A stretch of DNA of 64,000 nt from Limnoperna fortunei. Its lineage: Eukaryota; Mollusca; Bivalvia; Mytilida; Modiolidae. A program made the translations under genes and the position numbers. Below the pieces are notes generated by a model. The model was not told the DNA's origin, searched no databases, and was given only the letters and a program-made list of their open reading frames with translations. Location: the NCBI GenBank assembly GCA_944474755.1, contig OX104125.1, positions 48,015,288 through 48,079,287 on the forward strand, given 5' to 3'. Every line of letters begins with the position of its first letter. Position 1 is the stretch's first letter. Below are positions 44,100-56,449 of this stretch, piece by piece.

Positions 44100-45820
44100 A
44101 AGTAGAATGTTTTGATAAACCATTTGTTGTCAATCCACTTACCGTGTCCGTGCAAAATAGTGGAAAAAAGAGACTTATTTTAGACCTTCGACACGTTAAT
44201 AAACATTTGTGGAAGTCTAGTGTTAAATCGGTCGAAGATATTCGTACCGCTATGCATTTTATTAGAACTAATTCCTACTCATTAAAATTCGATGTCCACT
44301 CGGCGTATCACCATTTAGACATATTCGAACCTCATACGGAATTTTTAGGGTTTTCATGAAAATTTGGTGACAAGACACGTTTCTTTAAGTTTTTGGTTTT
44401 ACCTTTTGGTTTAAGCTCAGCGTGCTATATTTTCACAAAGGTCACACGTCCTTTAATTAAAAAATGGAGGGGTGAAGGAAAACAGATTTTAATGTATTTA
44501 GACGACGGTTTAGGTACACATCATGACAAGGAGATTTGTAGTGAAATCTCCAAACAAGTTAAACAGGATCTTATTGATAGCGGATTCGTTCCTAAGGTTG
44601 ACAAATCATTGTGGGAACCAGTTAAAACATTGATTTTTTTAGGATATAGTATTGATACAGAAAACGCTTTGCTAAGTATTCCAACTGAAAGACTTTCAAA
44701 TGTTTATAAAACGATTCAGCAAATTGGGTTTTCCCTAGAACGTTCTAAAACTGTGCATGTACGTACTGTAGCGTCTTTAGTAGGACAAATTGTGTCCATG
44801 TCTTATGTTATAGGGAACATTGCTTATATCATGACTAAATATCTCAGCATATATATTAATAGCGCAAATTCGTGGGATACATGTATTTCATTATCAGATG
44901 ATAATATTAATAGTATACAGTTTTGGAGAGATAACATTTCTTTGATTAATTATAAGACATTTAAGTTTGATTTTTCCTGCGATACCATTGTTTATAGTGA
45001 TGCTAGCAATATTGGTTATGGTGGATATATCGTTTAAAATCCTTAAAGTATAGCACATGGCATGTAGTCTCCATCAGAGATGACACTTAGTTCTACTAGT
45101 AGAGAGCTTATTGCAGTGAAGAATGTTTTGTTATCATTGCTTGATTATGTCAAAGACAGACGTTTAAAGTAGTTTACAGACAACCAGAACGTTGTCTCTA
45201 TAGTTACTAAAGGCAGTATGAAGGGTCATCTTTAAGATATTGCTTATGAGATTTTTCAGACGTGTTTGAAGTACAACTTAACAATAGATGTTGAATGGGT
45301 CCCTAGATCAGAGAATGACAAAACTGATTTTATCAGTAGGATTATAGACTATGACGATTGGAGCGTCAGTGATAACATATTTTCTTTCATTGATTCTATA
45401 TGGGGACCGCACGAAATTGACTTGTTTGCCAGTGATTATAATTATAAATTATCAGTTTATTACTCCAGATATTGGAATGTGAAATCGACCGGTATTAATG
45501 CCTTTACGGTTGATTGGTCAGGAATTAACGGTTGGTTTGTACCACCTGTTTGTTTATTGTCTCAAGTACTTACATACATGAAACAGTGCTATGCATTCGG
45601 CACAGTTATTTTACCATTATGGAGATCGGCCAGCTTTTGGCCTTTTCTTTTTCCTGATGGTGAGGGGTTTATTGATCAGGTGGTAGATTTCCGATATTTA
45701 CCCACTAGCAAGACTAATTATTCTCCGGATAGAGGTAAAAGGTCAGTATTCGGTAATATAGACCTGTCATTTAAGATGCTTGCATTGAGAATAGATTTTA
45801 GACCTAAACTAATACCTTAA
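44100..45820 (+). pseudogene. YR-retroelement reverse transcriptase and RNase H, with stops
   Basis: One frame holds the whole domain. Visible motifs: RLILDLRHVNKHLW, SLKFDVHSAYHHLDIF (palm Asp), VLPFGLSSACYIFTKV, catalytic YLDDGLG, LGYSID, then RNase H marks VYSDASNIGYGG, SRELIAVKNVLL and FTDNQNVVSIV, and a linker with EIDLFASDYNYKL typical of DIRS-like elements. In-frame stops occur at 44357, 45035 and in 45040-45240 (for example the RLK*FTD and HL*DIAY positions). The open pieces are 44144-44359, 44393-45037 and 45266-45820. Confidence 0.88.
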
Positions 45821-45981
45821 TACATTCAGCATGTGGTGGTACTGGTAGCTATAATTTTACAGTAGTTATGTTAAATTGACAGCTGTGTTGGTGCATGTAT
45901 TGTACATATGATTATTTACATTATTCTTTACATATTTATTTGTTTAGTATATATTAACTAATAATATTTTTTATTATAAAT

Positions 45982-46825
45982 ATGTTTTGGCAGGCTTTCA
46001 AACGGGATATTGATGTAATGCCAGATAAACTACTGAGTACGTTAGATTTAGTTCCAGATTTACTTTGTGAATGTAGAGCGGCTAACACTGTTAAGAAATA
46101 CTATTATGGTTTTCAACGTTGGAAAACATGGGCAACCTGTCAGAAAGTTCAAGAAGAGGATATTCTGCCTGCAAAGCCTTTTTATTTTGCACTATATTTA
46201 ACGTCGCTCGTGCAATCTTGCAATACATTTTCTCCGATAACAGACGCCTTTTATAGCTTAAAATGGACACACTCCGTAATCTCAGCTCCGTCTCCGACAG
46301 ATTGCGATTTAGTAAAAAATATATTTGAAGGCGGAAAAAGGAGGATTGGTAATAAAACTCATAAAAAGGAACCAATAACGCCAGATTTATTACGATTGAT
46401 GTATGACAAATTCTTTACGGATCGAAATATTTATAACCAACGTACTATTTGCATTTGTTTGTTGTCATATGCAGGTTTTTTACGTATTTCAGAATTATTG
46501 AATTTGCGACGTTCTGATTTTAAGTTTTCTACTTCTTATATGTCTGTGTTATATATCGAGTTATATATAGAGTGGTCAGCAGTTTCATCTGAATCGGACG
46601 AATATTTATTTCGCAGTTTAGTTTTAGTGAAAGGTCATCATGTGTTGCGTTCACAAAATAAACCGTTAACCTACTCTCGTACTAGAGAATTTTTTATTGA
46701 AGCATTTAAGACGTTTGTTAAAGATATTACATCATGGGAGATGGAAATCGGATACTTCTAAAGATGGAAACGTGAAGGATGACTTAGAATCCCGTTTGAA
46801 AGTTTCAAAAAATTTAGGAATTTGA
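45982..46825 (+). pseudogene. YR-retroelement tyrosine recombinase, catalytic end lost
   Basis: Open from 45982 to 46761. An N-terminal SAM-like domain (RAANTVKKYYYGFQRWKTWA) is followed by a catalytic domain with the first Arg in GFLRISELLNLRRSDF. After VKDI (about 46727) the frame changes to HGRWKSDTSKDGNVKDDLES and ends SKNLGI with a stop at 46823-46825. The HSxR box that should lie between is deleted. The place of the nucleophilic Tyr (GYVKD in family members I recall) is Asn. The enzyme would insert the circular DNA copy; this one cannot. Confidence 0.8.
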
Positions 46826-46920
46826 CTGTAATATGTGCCTTATATAAGTGTTATTATAAATTCTTTCGTTGTCCCTTTCTTTGGGTTCAGCAGCGGCGTT
46901 GTCGTGCGGCCATCCACTTT

Positions 46921-47589
46921 ATGTTATTCTTTCATTACACCATTACGATTTGATTGCTGATAGCAATTACTGCATCTTTTTGTTGTTGGTATATATCTAT
47001 ACAACGATCAATGGTTTTGACCAGGATAAATATATTTAATTTGTGTTCTGCATTTTCAGTTTCATTGTAATTTGATAAGATTTTTATCAAATCATTGATA
47101 AAAATCAGCTGTTTCAAGTGAGAAAATCGGACAAATCCTTAGCATTTACCTTCATTTGAAAAATTCTGACACTTTAACGCCTAACAGAAGAGCACAATAT
47201 GACATATATATTTGTTTACTTAGATCAATTTCCAAGCAGGAAAACACTGGCAAAATACCTGCAATCCACCTCGATTTCACACAATTTTTTTTGACAAGGA
47301 ACCTGCTATTTTAATGCATCAGAGAGAGCTAAAGCTAGGAGTCAAATGGTCTTATAGGCAGTCTCGGGGTTTTACTACTAATAACAAGGATGGCACCCAC
47401 ATATTATATATATTTATTTTCTATAAACATGACACTTTCTACTGACACTTCAAAAATTTATTGCATTTCATTTATCATAGATGCGAGTAAACTGCAACTG
47501 GACCATATTACCATATTAAGAAATTTCACAGGGGACATTCGAAACTAAACTACAAAACTATCTTGCTACCTAAGTATAGATGTTATGCC
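46921..47589. other. AT-rich sequence, nothing recognised
   Basis: No gene or clear repeat between the retroelement and the 44-base array. Confidence 0.5.
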
Positions 47590-49570
47590 CCCAAAAGCAC
47601 GGTCAGGTAAGGGTGTCACCTGTACATTGCAGTACCGAGGACACTCGGGTAAGTATGCCACCTGTACAAAACAGTACAGAGGACACTGCCAGGTGAGGAT
47701 GTCACCTGTACATTCGGTACAGAGGCTACTGTCAGGTAAGAATGTCATCCGTACATTACAATACCGAGGCCATTGTCAGGTAAGGCTGTCACCTGTACAT
47801 TACAGTACCGAGGCCATTGTCAGGTAAGGCTGTCACCTGTACATTACAGTACTGAGGCCATTGTCAGGTAAGGCTGTCACCTGTACATTACAGTACCGAG
47901 GCCAATTGTCAGGTAATGATGTCACCTGTACATTACAGTACCGAGGACATTGTCAGGTAAGGCTGTCACCTGTACATTACAGTACTGAGGCCATTGTCAG
48001 GTAATGATGTCACCATTACATTACAGTACCGGGGCTACCGTCAGGTAATGATGTCACCTGTACATAACAGTACCGAGGCCATTGTCAAGTAAGAATGTCA
48101 CCTGTACAATACAATACCGAGGCTATTGTCAAGTAAAGATGTCACCTATACAATACAGTACCGAGGCCATTGTCAAGTAAGGATGTCACCTTTACAATAC
48201 AGTACCGAGGCCATTGTCAGGTAATGATGTCACCTGTACATTATAGTCCTGAGGCCACTGTCACGTAACGCTGTCACCTGTACATTACAGTACTAAAGCC
48301 ATTGTCAGATAAGGATGTCACCTGTACATTACAGTACAGAGGCTACTGTCATGTAATGCTGTCACTTGTACATTACAGTACCGAGGTCATTGTCAGGTAA
48401 GGCTGTTACGTGTACATAACAATACCGAGGCCATTGTCAGGTAAGGATGTTACCTGTACATTTTAATACCAAGGCCACTGTCAGGTAAGAATGTCACCTG
48501 TACATTACAGTACCGAAGCCATTGTCGGGTAAGGATGTCACCTGTACATTACAGTACCGAGGCCATTGTCAGGTAATGATGTCATCTGTACATTACAGTA
48601 TCGAGGCATTGTCAAGTAATGTTGTTACCTGCACATTACAGTACCGAGACAATTGTCAGGTAAGGCATTTACCTGTACATTACAATACCGAGGCCATTGT
48701 CAGGTAAGGCTGTCACTTGTACATTACAGTACCGATGCCATTGTCATGTAAGGATGTCACCTGTACATTACAGTAAAGAGGACACTGTCAGGTAATGCTG
48801 TCACCTATACATTACAGTACCGAGTTCATTGTCAGGTAAGGCTGTCACTTGTACATTACAGTACCGAGGACATTGTCAGGTAAGGATGTTACCTGTAAAT
48901 TACAGTACCGAGGTCATTGTCAGGTAAAAATGTCACCAGTACATTACAGTACCGAGGCCATTGTCAGGTAAGGCTGTCGCCTGTACATTACAGTACCGAG
49001 GCCACTGTCAAGTAAGGCTGTCACCTGTTGATTACACTACCGAGGCTATTGTCAGGTAATGATGTCACCTGTACATTACAGTATATAGGCAATTGTAAGA
49101 TAAAGCTGTTACCTGTACATTACAGTACCGAGGCCACTGTAAGGTAAGGCTGTCACCTGTACATTACAGTTCCCTGGCCATTGTCAAGTAAGGATGTCAC
49201 CTGTACATTATAGTACCGAAGCCACTGTCAGGTACGAATGTCACCTGTACATTATAGTACCAAGGCCACTGTCAGGTAAGGCTATAATCTGTACATTACA
49301 GTACCGAGGCCACTGTCAGGTAATGATGTCACCTGTACATTACCGTACTGAGGCCACTGTAAAGTAAGAATGTCACCTGTACATTACAATACCGAGGCCA
49401 CTGTCAGGTAAGGATGTCACCTGTACATTACAATACCAAGGCCACTGTCAAGCAAGAATGCCACTTGTACATTACAGTACCGAGGCCATTGTCAAGTAAG
49501 GATGTCACCAGTACATTACAGTACCAAGGCCACTGTCAGGTAAGGATGTTACCTGACATTATAGTAATAA
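47590..49570 (+). repeat. 44-base minisatellite, about 45 units
   Basis: The unit is GTCAGGTAAGGATGTCACCT followed by GTACATTACAGTACCGAGGC and CATT. The period is set by CAGGTAAGG at 47777 and 47821. Each unit carries CAGGTAAGG, an excellent splice-donor consensus, and ATTACAG, an acceptor-like word. Divergence between units is moderate. Not coding. Confidence 0.95.
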
Positions 49571-50044
49571 CTGCAACAGATTTTGGTGTATCTCAATGTT
49601 GATCTGCAATAAATCAGTTTTAATAGGTAAACATAAAGCTCGTTAAATATACAGCATTATTTAATGTCGTATACAAAAGCATATTTGCACAAGTATGCAT
49701 TTGAAACTTTTTTTAAACAAAACTTGTTATGGATAAATTTGTAAATAGATACAATGTTTTATATTATTTTCATTTATGTACATTTTAAAATATATAAAGA
49801 AATATAAATAAAACAAATATTTCTCACTGTTTTATGAGAGTATCTTATGGGAGGAGTGTGCCGAACTTGTTTATACTTTCATGTATTGTGCAGTTTTATT
49901 AGCTGAATTTGACATTTTCTATTGCATTTGGCCATTGATTTTTTTCCACAAACAGAATTTTTAGCTAATAGTAACATATTCTCCCAATTCGTTTCTTGTT
50001 ATTTTATTACATATCAGGGATTCATAAGGAAGGTATGTTTAGTG
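49571..50044. other. AT-rich sequence between two arrays
   Basis: No feature recognised. The last ~70 bases lead into the 39-base array; an ORF that starts at 49922 only gains length from that array. Confidence 0.5.
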
Positions 50045-51850
50045 TGTTTTCAATCCTCACAAGTCAGTGTTTCTCTGTCTACATGTGTGTCATCCTCACA
50101 AGTCAGTGTTTCTGTGTCTACATGTGTGTCATCCTCACAAGTCAGAGTTTCTGTGTCTACATGTGTGTCATCCTCACAAGTCAGTGTTTCTGTGTCTACA
50201 TGTGTGTCATCCTCACAAGTCAGTGTTTCTGTGTCTACATGTGTGTCATCCTCACAAGTCAGTGTTTCTGTGTCTACATGTGTGTCATCCTCACAAGTCA
50301 GTGTTTCTGTGTCTACATGTGTGTCATCCTCACAAGTCAGAGTTTCTGTGTCTACATGTGTGTCATCCTCACAAGTCAGTGTTTCTGTGTCTACATGTGT
50401 GTCATCCTCACAAGTCCTTGTTTCTGTGTCTACATGTGTGTCATCCTCACAAGTCAGTGTTTCTGTGTCTACATGTGTGTCATCCTCACAAGTCAGTGTT
50501 TCTGTGTCTACATGTGTGTCATCCTCACAAGTCAGTGTTTCTGTGTCTACATGTGTGTCATCCTCACAAGTCAGTGTTTCTGTGTCTACATGTGTGTCAT
50601 CCTCACAAGTCAGTGTTTCTGTGTCTACATGTGTGTCATCCTCACAAGTCAGAGTTTCTGTGTCTACATGTGTGTCATCCTCACAAGTCAGTGTTTCTGT
50701 GTCTACATGTGTGTCATCCTCACAAGTCAGTGTTTCTGTGTCTACATGTGTGTCATCCTCACAAGTCAGTGTTTCTGTGTCTACATGTGTGTCATCCTCA
50801 CAAGTCAGTGTTTCTGTGTCTACATGTGTGTCATCCTCACAAGTCAGTGTTTCTGTGTCTACATGTGTGTCATCCTCACAAGTCAGTGTTTCTGTGTCTA
50901 CATGTGTGTCATCCTCACAAGTCAGTGTTTCTGTGTCTACATGTGTGTCATCCTCACAAGTCAGTGTTTCTGTGTCTACATGTGTGTCATCCTCACAAGT
51001 CAGTGTTTCTGTATCTACATGTGTGTCATCCTCACAAGTCAGTGTTTCTGTGTCTACATGTGTGTCATCCTCACAAGTCAGTGTTTCTGTGTCTACATGT
51101 GTGTCATCCTCACAAGTCAGTGTTTCTGTGTCTACATGTGTGTCATCCTCACAAGTCAGTGTTTCTGTGTCTACATGTGTGTCATCCTCACAAGTCAGAG
51201 TTTCTGTGTCTACATGTGTGTCATCCTCACAAGTCAGTGTTTCTGTGTCTACATGTGTGTCATCCTCACAAGTCAGTGTTTCTGTGTCTACATGTGTGTC
51301 ATCCTCACAAGTCAGTGTTTCTGTGTCTACATGTGTGTCATCCTCACAAGTCAGTGCTTCTGTGTCTACATGTGTGTCATCCTCACAAGTCAGTGTTTCT
51401 GTGTCTACATGTGTGTCATCCTCACAAGTCAGTGTTTCTGTGTCTACATGTGTGTCATCCTCACAAGTCAGTGTTTCTGTGTCTACATGTGTGTCATCCT
51501 CACAAGTCAGTGTTTCTGTGTCTACATGTGTGTCATCTCACAAGTCAGTGTTTCTGTGTCTACATGTGTGTCATCCTCACAAGTCAGTGTTTCTGTGTCT
51601 ACATGTGTGTCATCCTCACAAGTCAGTGTTTCTGTGTCTACATGTGTGTCATCCTCACAAGTCAGTGTTTCTGTGTCTACATGTGGGTCATCCTCACAAG
51701 TCAGTGTTTCTGTGTCTACATGTGTGTCATCCTCACAAGTCAGTGTTTCTGTGTCTACATGTGTGTCATCCTCACAAGTCAGTGTTTCTGTGTCTACATG
51801 TGTGTCATCCTCACAAGTCAATGTTTCTGTGTCTACATGTGTGTCCACGA
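50045..51850 (+). repeat. 39-base minisatellite, about 46 highly uniform units
   Basis: The unit is TCCTCACAAGTCAGTGTTTC followed by TGTGTCTACATGTGTGTCA. Most units are identical; recurrent variants are AGTCAGAGTT and single changes. One unit near 51536 lacks a C, which shifts the phase. All three plus frames stay open for more than 600 codons and one minus frame for 108, so ORF length is no sign of coding. The right end runs into an inverted repeat. Confidence 0.97.
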
Positions 51851-52276
51851 AACCCTGACAAACTTAGCTAGGAAATTCCCGGGCTAGAAGTCACTATTTT
51901 GATTGGCTACATCATACCTTAATGTAGCCAATCAAAAGCTCGCTTTCATTCAAGACTTGGTTAGGGGATATCTCGATGTTGATTGTAAATAAACCACACG
52001 GATGTGTTGCATAGACCATGTGAAAATCAGTGTATTTTGTACAGTAGTGTTAATAGTTTGTTATTACCGTGTAATTTATTAGTTGCGTTACATTTTCTTC
52101 CCACTCAAGAATGAGTAAGAATGACTAACGCCAAACACTTGCTTCTTTCAAGCGATTTCATTAGTTGATATTTTGAAGGATTGACGTCATACGAAAATCT
52201 TCCGGGAATTTCCTATCTAAGTTTGTCAGGGTTTCGTGGACACATGTAGACACAGAAACACTGACTTGTTAGGATG
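51808..52276. repeat. Inverted repeat (~75-base arms) at the end of the 39-base array
   Basis: The left arm (51808-51882) contains part of the last array unit plus GTCCACGAAACCCTGACAAA and CTAGGAAATTCCCGG. The right arm (52199-52276) is its reverse complement, again including array sequence (TGTAGACACAGAAACACTGA). Inside lies a perfect 16-base hairpin at 51897-51937 (TTTTGATTGGCTACAT / ATGTAGCCAATCAAAA). The structure suggests a foldback element whose end carries the array. Confidence 0.8.
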
Positions 52277-52798
52277 TGTGTTTTCTTGCTATTATTCTTT
52301 TCAAGATGGCTACTAATATTCAACAAATTGGCTAGTAGAATACGACAAATGATTTTTTTATACATGTATGTTCAATTTGAGCGTATGGTTGTTTGTGTGT
52401 GTATGGCTGTACATATGTACGTGTGGTAGACACCATTAGGTCTAGTCGCTTAGAGTTACAGTGGACATCTATATATAATGTTATCATCTCTAGTGTTAAG
52501 AAGACGTTTTAAAGTTATTTTGTTGTGTATAAACCATTGTCGTTTTTTTAAAAAATATCATATTTTATTACCGTTGTGACATTAACATTTATATTCCTCA
52601 ATATTTTGCCCCTTCTTAAGCTCTGAACTCAAATATGAAGGCCTCCTTTGCTTAAATGGAAAATCAGCAGAGCTGAAGACATGAATTGGAGTTTATCCTT
52701 AGGTTTGGCTTACATTTTGGTTTGCGTTAAAGAGATGAGTACCAATCTTGATAAAAGTTTTTACTAAGGACGATTGTCTATTTATATTTTTTACCCTG
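52277..52798. other. AT-rich sequence, nothing recognised
   Basis: There is a GTATGT/GTGTG-rich patch at 52385-52425. No gene. Confidence 0.45.
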
Positions 52799-52912
52799 TT
52801 TGGGGCTTCTGTGGTCGAGTGGTTATGGTAGGTATAGAGCTATTATTAATAACGCCCCTGTCAACACACACTTAGGCTGCGGGCAGGGTGTGCTCGACTC
52901 CAATAAAGCTGT
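52799..52912 (+). mobile_element. SINE fragment (head only)
   Basis: TGTGGTCGAGTGGTTATGGTAG is the A box region and CTGCGGGCAGGGTGTGCTCG the next part, matching the head of the SINE family here. The body and tail are missing after CTCGACTCCAATAAAGC. Confidence 0.7.
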
Positions 52913-52916
52913 ATAA

Positions 52917-53130
52917 GTGATTTTTTCGCGTGGGAAAAATTTAGCGTTTTTGTTGAAAAAACTGTGCGAGTTTATTTTGGCGTAATGTAATTTTCGCTGT
53001 CCGAAAACATAATGAATAACTCTATCATATGTCTCAATATTTCGCGCGTTTTTTATTTTCGCGGTCTAACTTTTACCTCGAATAAAGCGAAAATTAAACC
53101 ACAGCGCAAAAAAACCACTTATGTGGTAAT
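52917..53130. repeat. CGCG/TTTTCGC-type dispersed repeat
   Basis: TTTTTCGCGTGGGAAAAATT, TTTCGCGCGTTTTTTATTTTCGCGG and AAAGCGAAAATTAAACCACAGCGC occur as direct and inverted variants, as in a foldback family. The following open stretch (53100-53245) is short and unrecognised. Confidence 0.5.
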
Positions 53131-53522
53131 TGACAAAGATTTCCAAACTACTTGGTCAGAAATATTTGGGTCTATTCCAGTAAAACGCGATAATGCGTCT
53201 GTTACTTGCATTTGCACGCAAGTTTATACTCCATTTCAAGGTTAAGCTGTTGTAAAATGCCATAAATTGTTCATAAATTGTACATGTTTCTGAAATATTG
53301 GTTTGAAGTCCGGTGATCGCATTTTACAATAAATTTATTTCCATGTACATATAGTCCACATAGTCGAGGACCAAGCAATTCCATTTAACAAGTGCCATAT
53401 AATTGTTGACATTTGCCTCAATCAAAATTTTGGACCTGAATCTTGGAATTATTCCTGTTTGCTCACCTCTCCTATTGACCATATCAAAATCCCATGGTCA
53501 CGTGGTTCCGTGGGGTTTTGGT
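53131..53522. other. Unassigned sequence
   Basis: It includes a stretch with coding-like composition up to 53245, but no domain, start or splice pair that I can support. Confidence 0.35.
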
Positions 53523-53547
53523 GGGGGGGGGGGGGGGGGGGGGGGGG
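53523..53547 (+). repeat. Homopolymer of 25 G
   Basis: Twenty-five consecutive G, followed by TAGGGGGTAAG and preceded by TGGGGTTTTGGT. It can form G-quadruplex and is a likely site of length variation or assembly error. A complementary-type run, CCCCCCCCCC, is at 54345-54354. Confidence 0.97.
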
Positions 53548-54483
53548 TAGGGGGTAAGATCAACGGTTATCGTGTCTTTCCGTCAAGCATCGTCGGAAGA
53601 TCAAAGAAAAGATACCGACAAATTACAATTTCCATTGAATTATTTTTACACTTAATGAAAATTTTTTCAACAGATTTGCAATTACAAACGGAAAACTAAC
53701 ATTCATTTGTGTAAACATTGTTAAGAACTTACTATTCTCACACTTTAAAATAAACCAGCAAAAATGTTAGAAGAAGATCAGCATTTTTGCAACACCATTT
53801 ATGAAATAATTAACTTTTGTGATTTTTTTTTTATATAAACTGGTGATTTTTTAACTGAACTGAATTATTTTTTTATTGAATTATTACTACATTTTACAAA
53901 ATTTTGATTAGCTTTTTAAATTTATGTTAAGGACTTCATATACGATCCTTTGTATTTTAAATTTCATTCGATAAGTAGTATCTAAATATAACTTGAATTT
54001 TTAAAATAGTTATACAGGAAAATTTTTAGATCTCAAAATAAATAAAAATTCATTCACTCTTTTGTGACTTTAGATATTTATTATTCTCTTGTTTGCCCTT
54101 GCATTTTTACCACTGACTGATTTTTACTGAATTAGACATATTTTTTTTTAAAACATACTGTTTTTTTAATCTATTTTTTGTATGAAAATAATAATCTTAA
54201 TTTACATTTTCCCAGCTTATTATGTAGGTCTTTTGTTGGTCTTTGATTTTTACCTTTTATCAAAGTTAAGTGTCAGGTAATAAATAAACAAGGCATATTA
54301 AATATACAATGACATCAAAGAAATATCTCTTAACACCTTTACTCCCCCCCCCCACTCAAATCTCGTGCGCGTGGGATTTCGGATTTGAACATTAACTCTA
54401 TGTCACTTGACTAAGTGTCTACGGCTCATGTAAACGAGTTAATGCATATAAATCAGAGTTCGTTATATTTGAAAACAAACAAA
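53548..54483. other. AT-rich sequence, nothing recognised
   Basis: Very T/A-rich with no gene. It contains the C run at 54345-54354 and a GC-richer CTCGTGCGCGTGGGATTTCG at about 54362. Confidence 0.5.
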
Positions 54484-54708
54484 GAGCCCTATTTGCAGAG
54501 TGGTTAAGGTAGTTAGTCATCTGACTTTTGATTACGTGGTCTGAGGTTGCGGGTTTGAGCCTCAACGCGGGTAAAGTGTACTCAGTTTTACCGAGGGACT
54601 AGGGTTGTCTCCGTGTACTCCGGCTTCCTCCGCCAATAACAATTGGACACCACGATATGCTTAAAAATTGGTGTTAATTACCATTCAAACAAACGAATAC
54701 TAAATAAA
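54484..54708 (+). mobile_element. SINE, nearly full length
   Basis: The head is GCAGAGTGGTTAAGGTAG and GTTGCGGGTTTGAGCCTC (A and B box), the body GTCTCCGTGTACTCCGGCTT, CAATTGGACACCACGATATG, and the tail CATTCAAACAAACG. The same family as at 310-600. Confidence 0.85.
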
Positions 54709-56449
54709 AAAGAGCTCACTTCTATAGTAAAATGTGTTATTTCTTATATAATTTGTCTATTAGAGATATTTTCGAATTGAAATTCGGAATATATTTCCTG
54801 AACCAATTAAAAAGGCAAGCACGTCGAAGCTGACATTATCGTATAACAGTAAGTGAATTTGGTAATCAAAGTCTTCTCATTTGAGTATCGCAAGTCACAA
54901 TTTAATTCTTCAGCCTGTTTTCCTATATTTTTTGTGTGTCTTTTTTGCTCGTTTAGTAACAAGTACGATAGGAGTCGTTATCGGTAATTTAATAATACCT
55001 TGTCTACATAATGTCTCAAAACTTCTATGTTTGATGTAATATGTATGGTTTCCAGTCTGCGTCTAATATGTTTTGTTGAACGTACTAACATGACTAGGTG
55101 TAACCTAAATTGGATCAGTCAAGTATAGGAATTAGTTCAGTATAGTGATTAGTCCAAAATAGGGATAGGTCTATTATAGGTATCAATTCAGTACATTGAT
55201 TGGTCCAGTATAGGGGTCAGTAGATATTTTCTCGTTGTCATGAATATTTAATGTCCTATTTTGATTGGTCGCCTGTACTTCCGGCGAAGCGTGACAACTA
55301 ATAAAAAAGGACATAACACATGCAGTTATGTACGTTTATTTACTCTGTATCTTTTGGTAGCCAGACAAACCTGACAAGATCCTGGAGTCCCATTTAGACT
55401 TACATTCTCTTACTTGGCGTCTTTTGTCTAGCGATGGCATGCCAGACAAAAATACCCGCTGACGCCGCATTCCTTTACATCTTTTTCTGGCATATTAATG
55501 GCTGGCAATATTGTCCTCATGTGCATATTGCCTTGGATAATTGGCGCATTGCTCTAGCCAGGGCATAGCTGACAAGATTCTCATGACGTCACATGTACAT
55601 GTATATTCTCTGTCTCAGCATGATAATATACAGTTAGATGTCTAAAGCCTGTCTAGATGGGAAAAGGGGGGGGGAGTCCAGGACCCCCAAAGCTTTTCTA
55701 ATTTAAACAAATTAAACAGTCTTTGTTGTTGCTTCGCAGACTGTAAATTGTATATATGTTGTCTTGTTTTCTTGTCATGTGGCTGCCATTACATGTTTTA
55801 ACTTATGCTTGAGAAAAATGGTAAAATTTATGATATTCAGTGAAAACATCATCAAGTCCTTCCTTAATATATGGCATGTCAAAACAAGATGAAGCTCATC
55901 CTCTATGCCGGAATTGCATATCAACAAGCACGTAGGTCTGTGTCATTATCGTTCTCTTCAATCTCTATTACGTTTTCGTCCCGAATAGAGCTAAATATTG
56001 TTCCCAATTAAAGTTTGTATTGTTTTTCTGTATAAATAAAACTTTACTTTGCCTTTAAGTTAATTAAGTAAACGCAAAGTAGGAGAGACCGAGATAGATG
56101 TATTTCCAGCTTCTTTCTACAGATAATTTTCTACTGTCAATGTTTTGGGAAACTGTGATATTCCATTATTAACTCTTCAATGTTTCTAGTACTATATTGC
56201 TTTTATATTTTACAATATTTTTTTCAAGCTAAGAACAAACAAAATAGTTTCTCTGGATATCCTCTTAAATGTTCTGTCCAATGTGCCATAAACACATTCT
56301 TTGCTGAAAATTCTATTCTCAATTTCTTCCAATCAAAACTTTTGATTTCCTCAGTTGTCATGGTCTCAACTCAAGACTTATACTCAAAAAAGATAATGGG
56401 GTCGGAATTCACTGCATAGTTTTAGGAAATTATCTGTGTTATTATGGAT
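54709..56449. other. Mixed sequence with one short tandem repeat
   Basis: A degenerate ~22-base repeat (TTAGTCCAGTATAGGGATTGG type) has about five or six units at 55105-55215. TTTTGATTGGTCGCCTGTAC and nearby words near 55258 may be a MITE end. The 79-residue ORF at 56180 has no features. Nothing else is recognised. Confidence 0.45.

Larger units (their letters stand above)
42950..46920 (+). mobile_element. DIRS/Ngaro-type tyrosine-recombinase retroelement, dead
   Basis: Order gag - RT - RNase H - tyrosine recombinase on one strand is that of the YR retrotransposons (DIRS order). The outer limits are approximate; CGACAACG near 43021 and its inverted CGTTGTCG near 46894 may belong to the terminal repeats. 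No methyltransferase domain was recognised. Frameshifts in gag, several stops in RT/RNase H and a damaged recombinase show that it is inactive. Confidence 0.8.

Noticed and set aside
49922..51887. Plus-strand ORFs of 649, 620 and 606 residues in all three frames
   Set aside because: They lie in a 39-base repeat without stops; all frames are open at once, so length carries no coding information.
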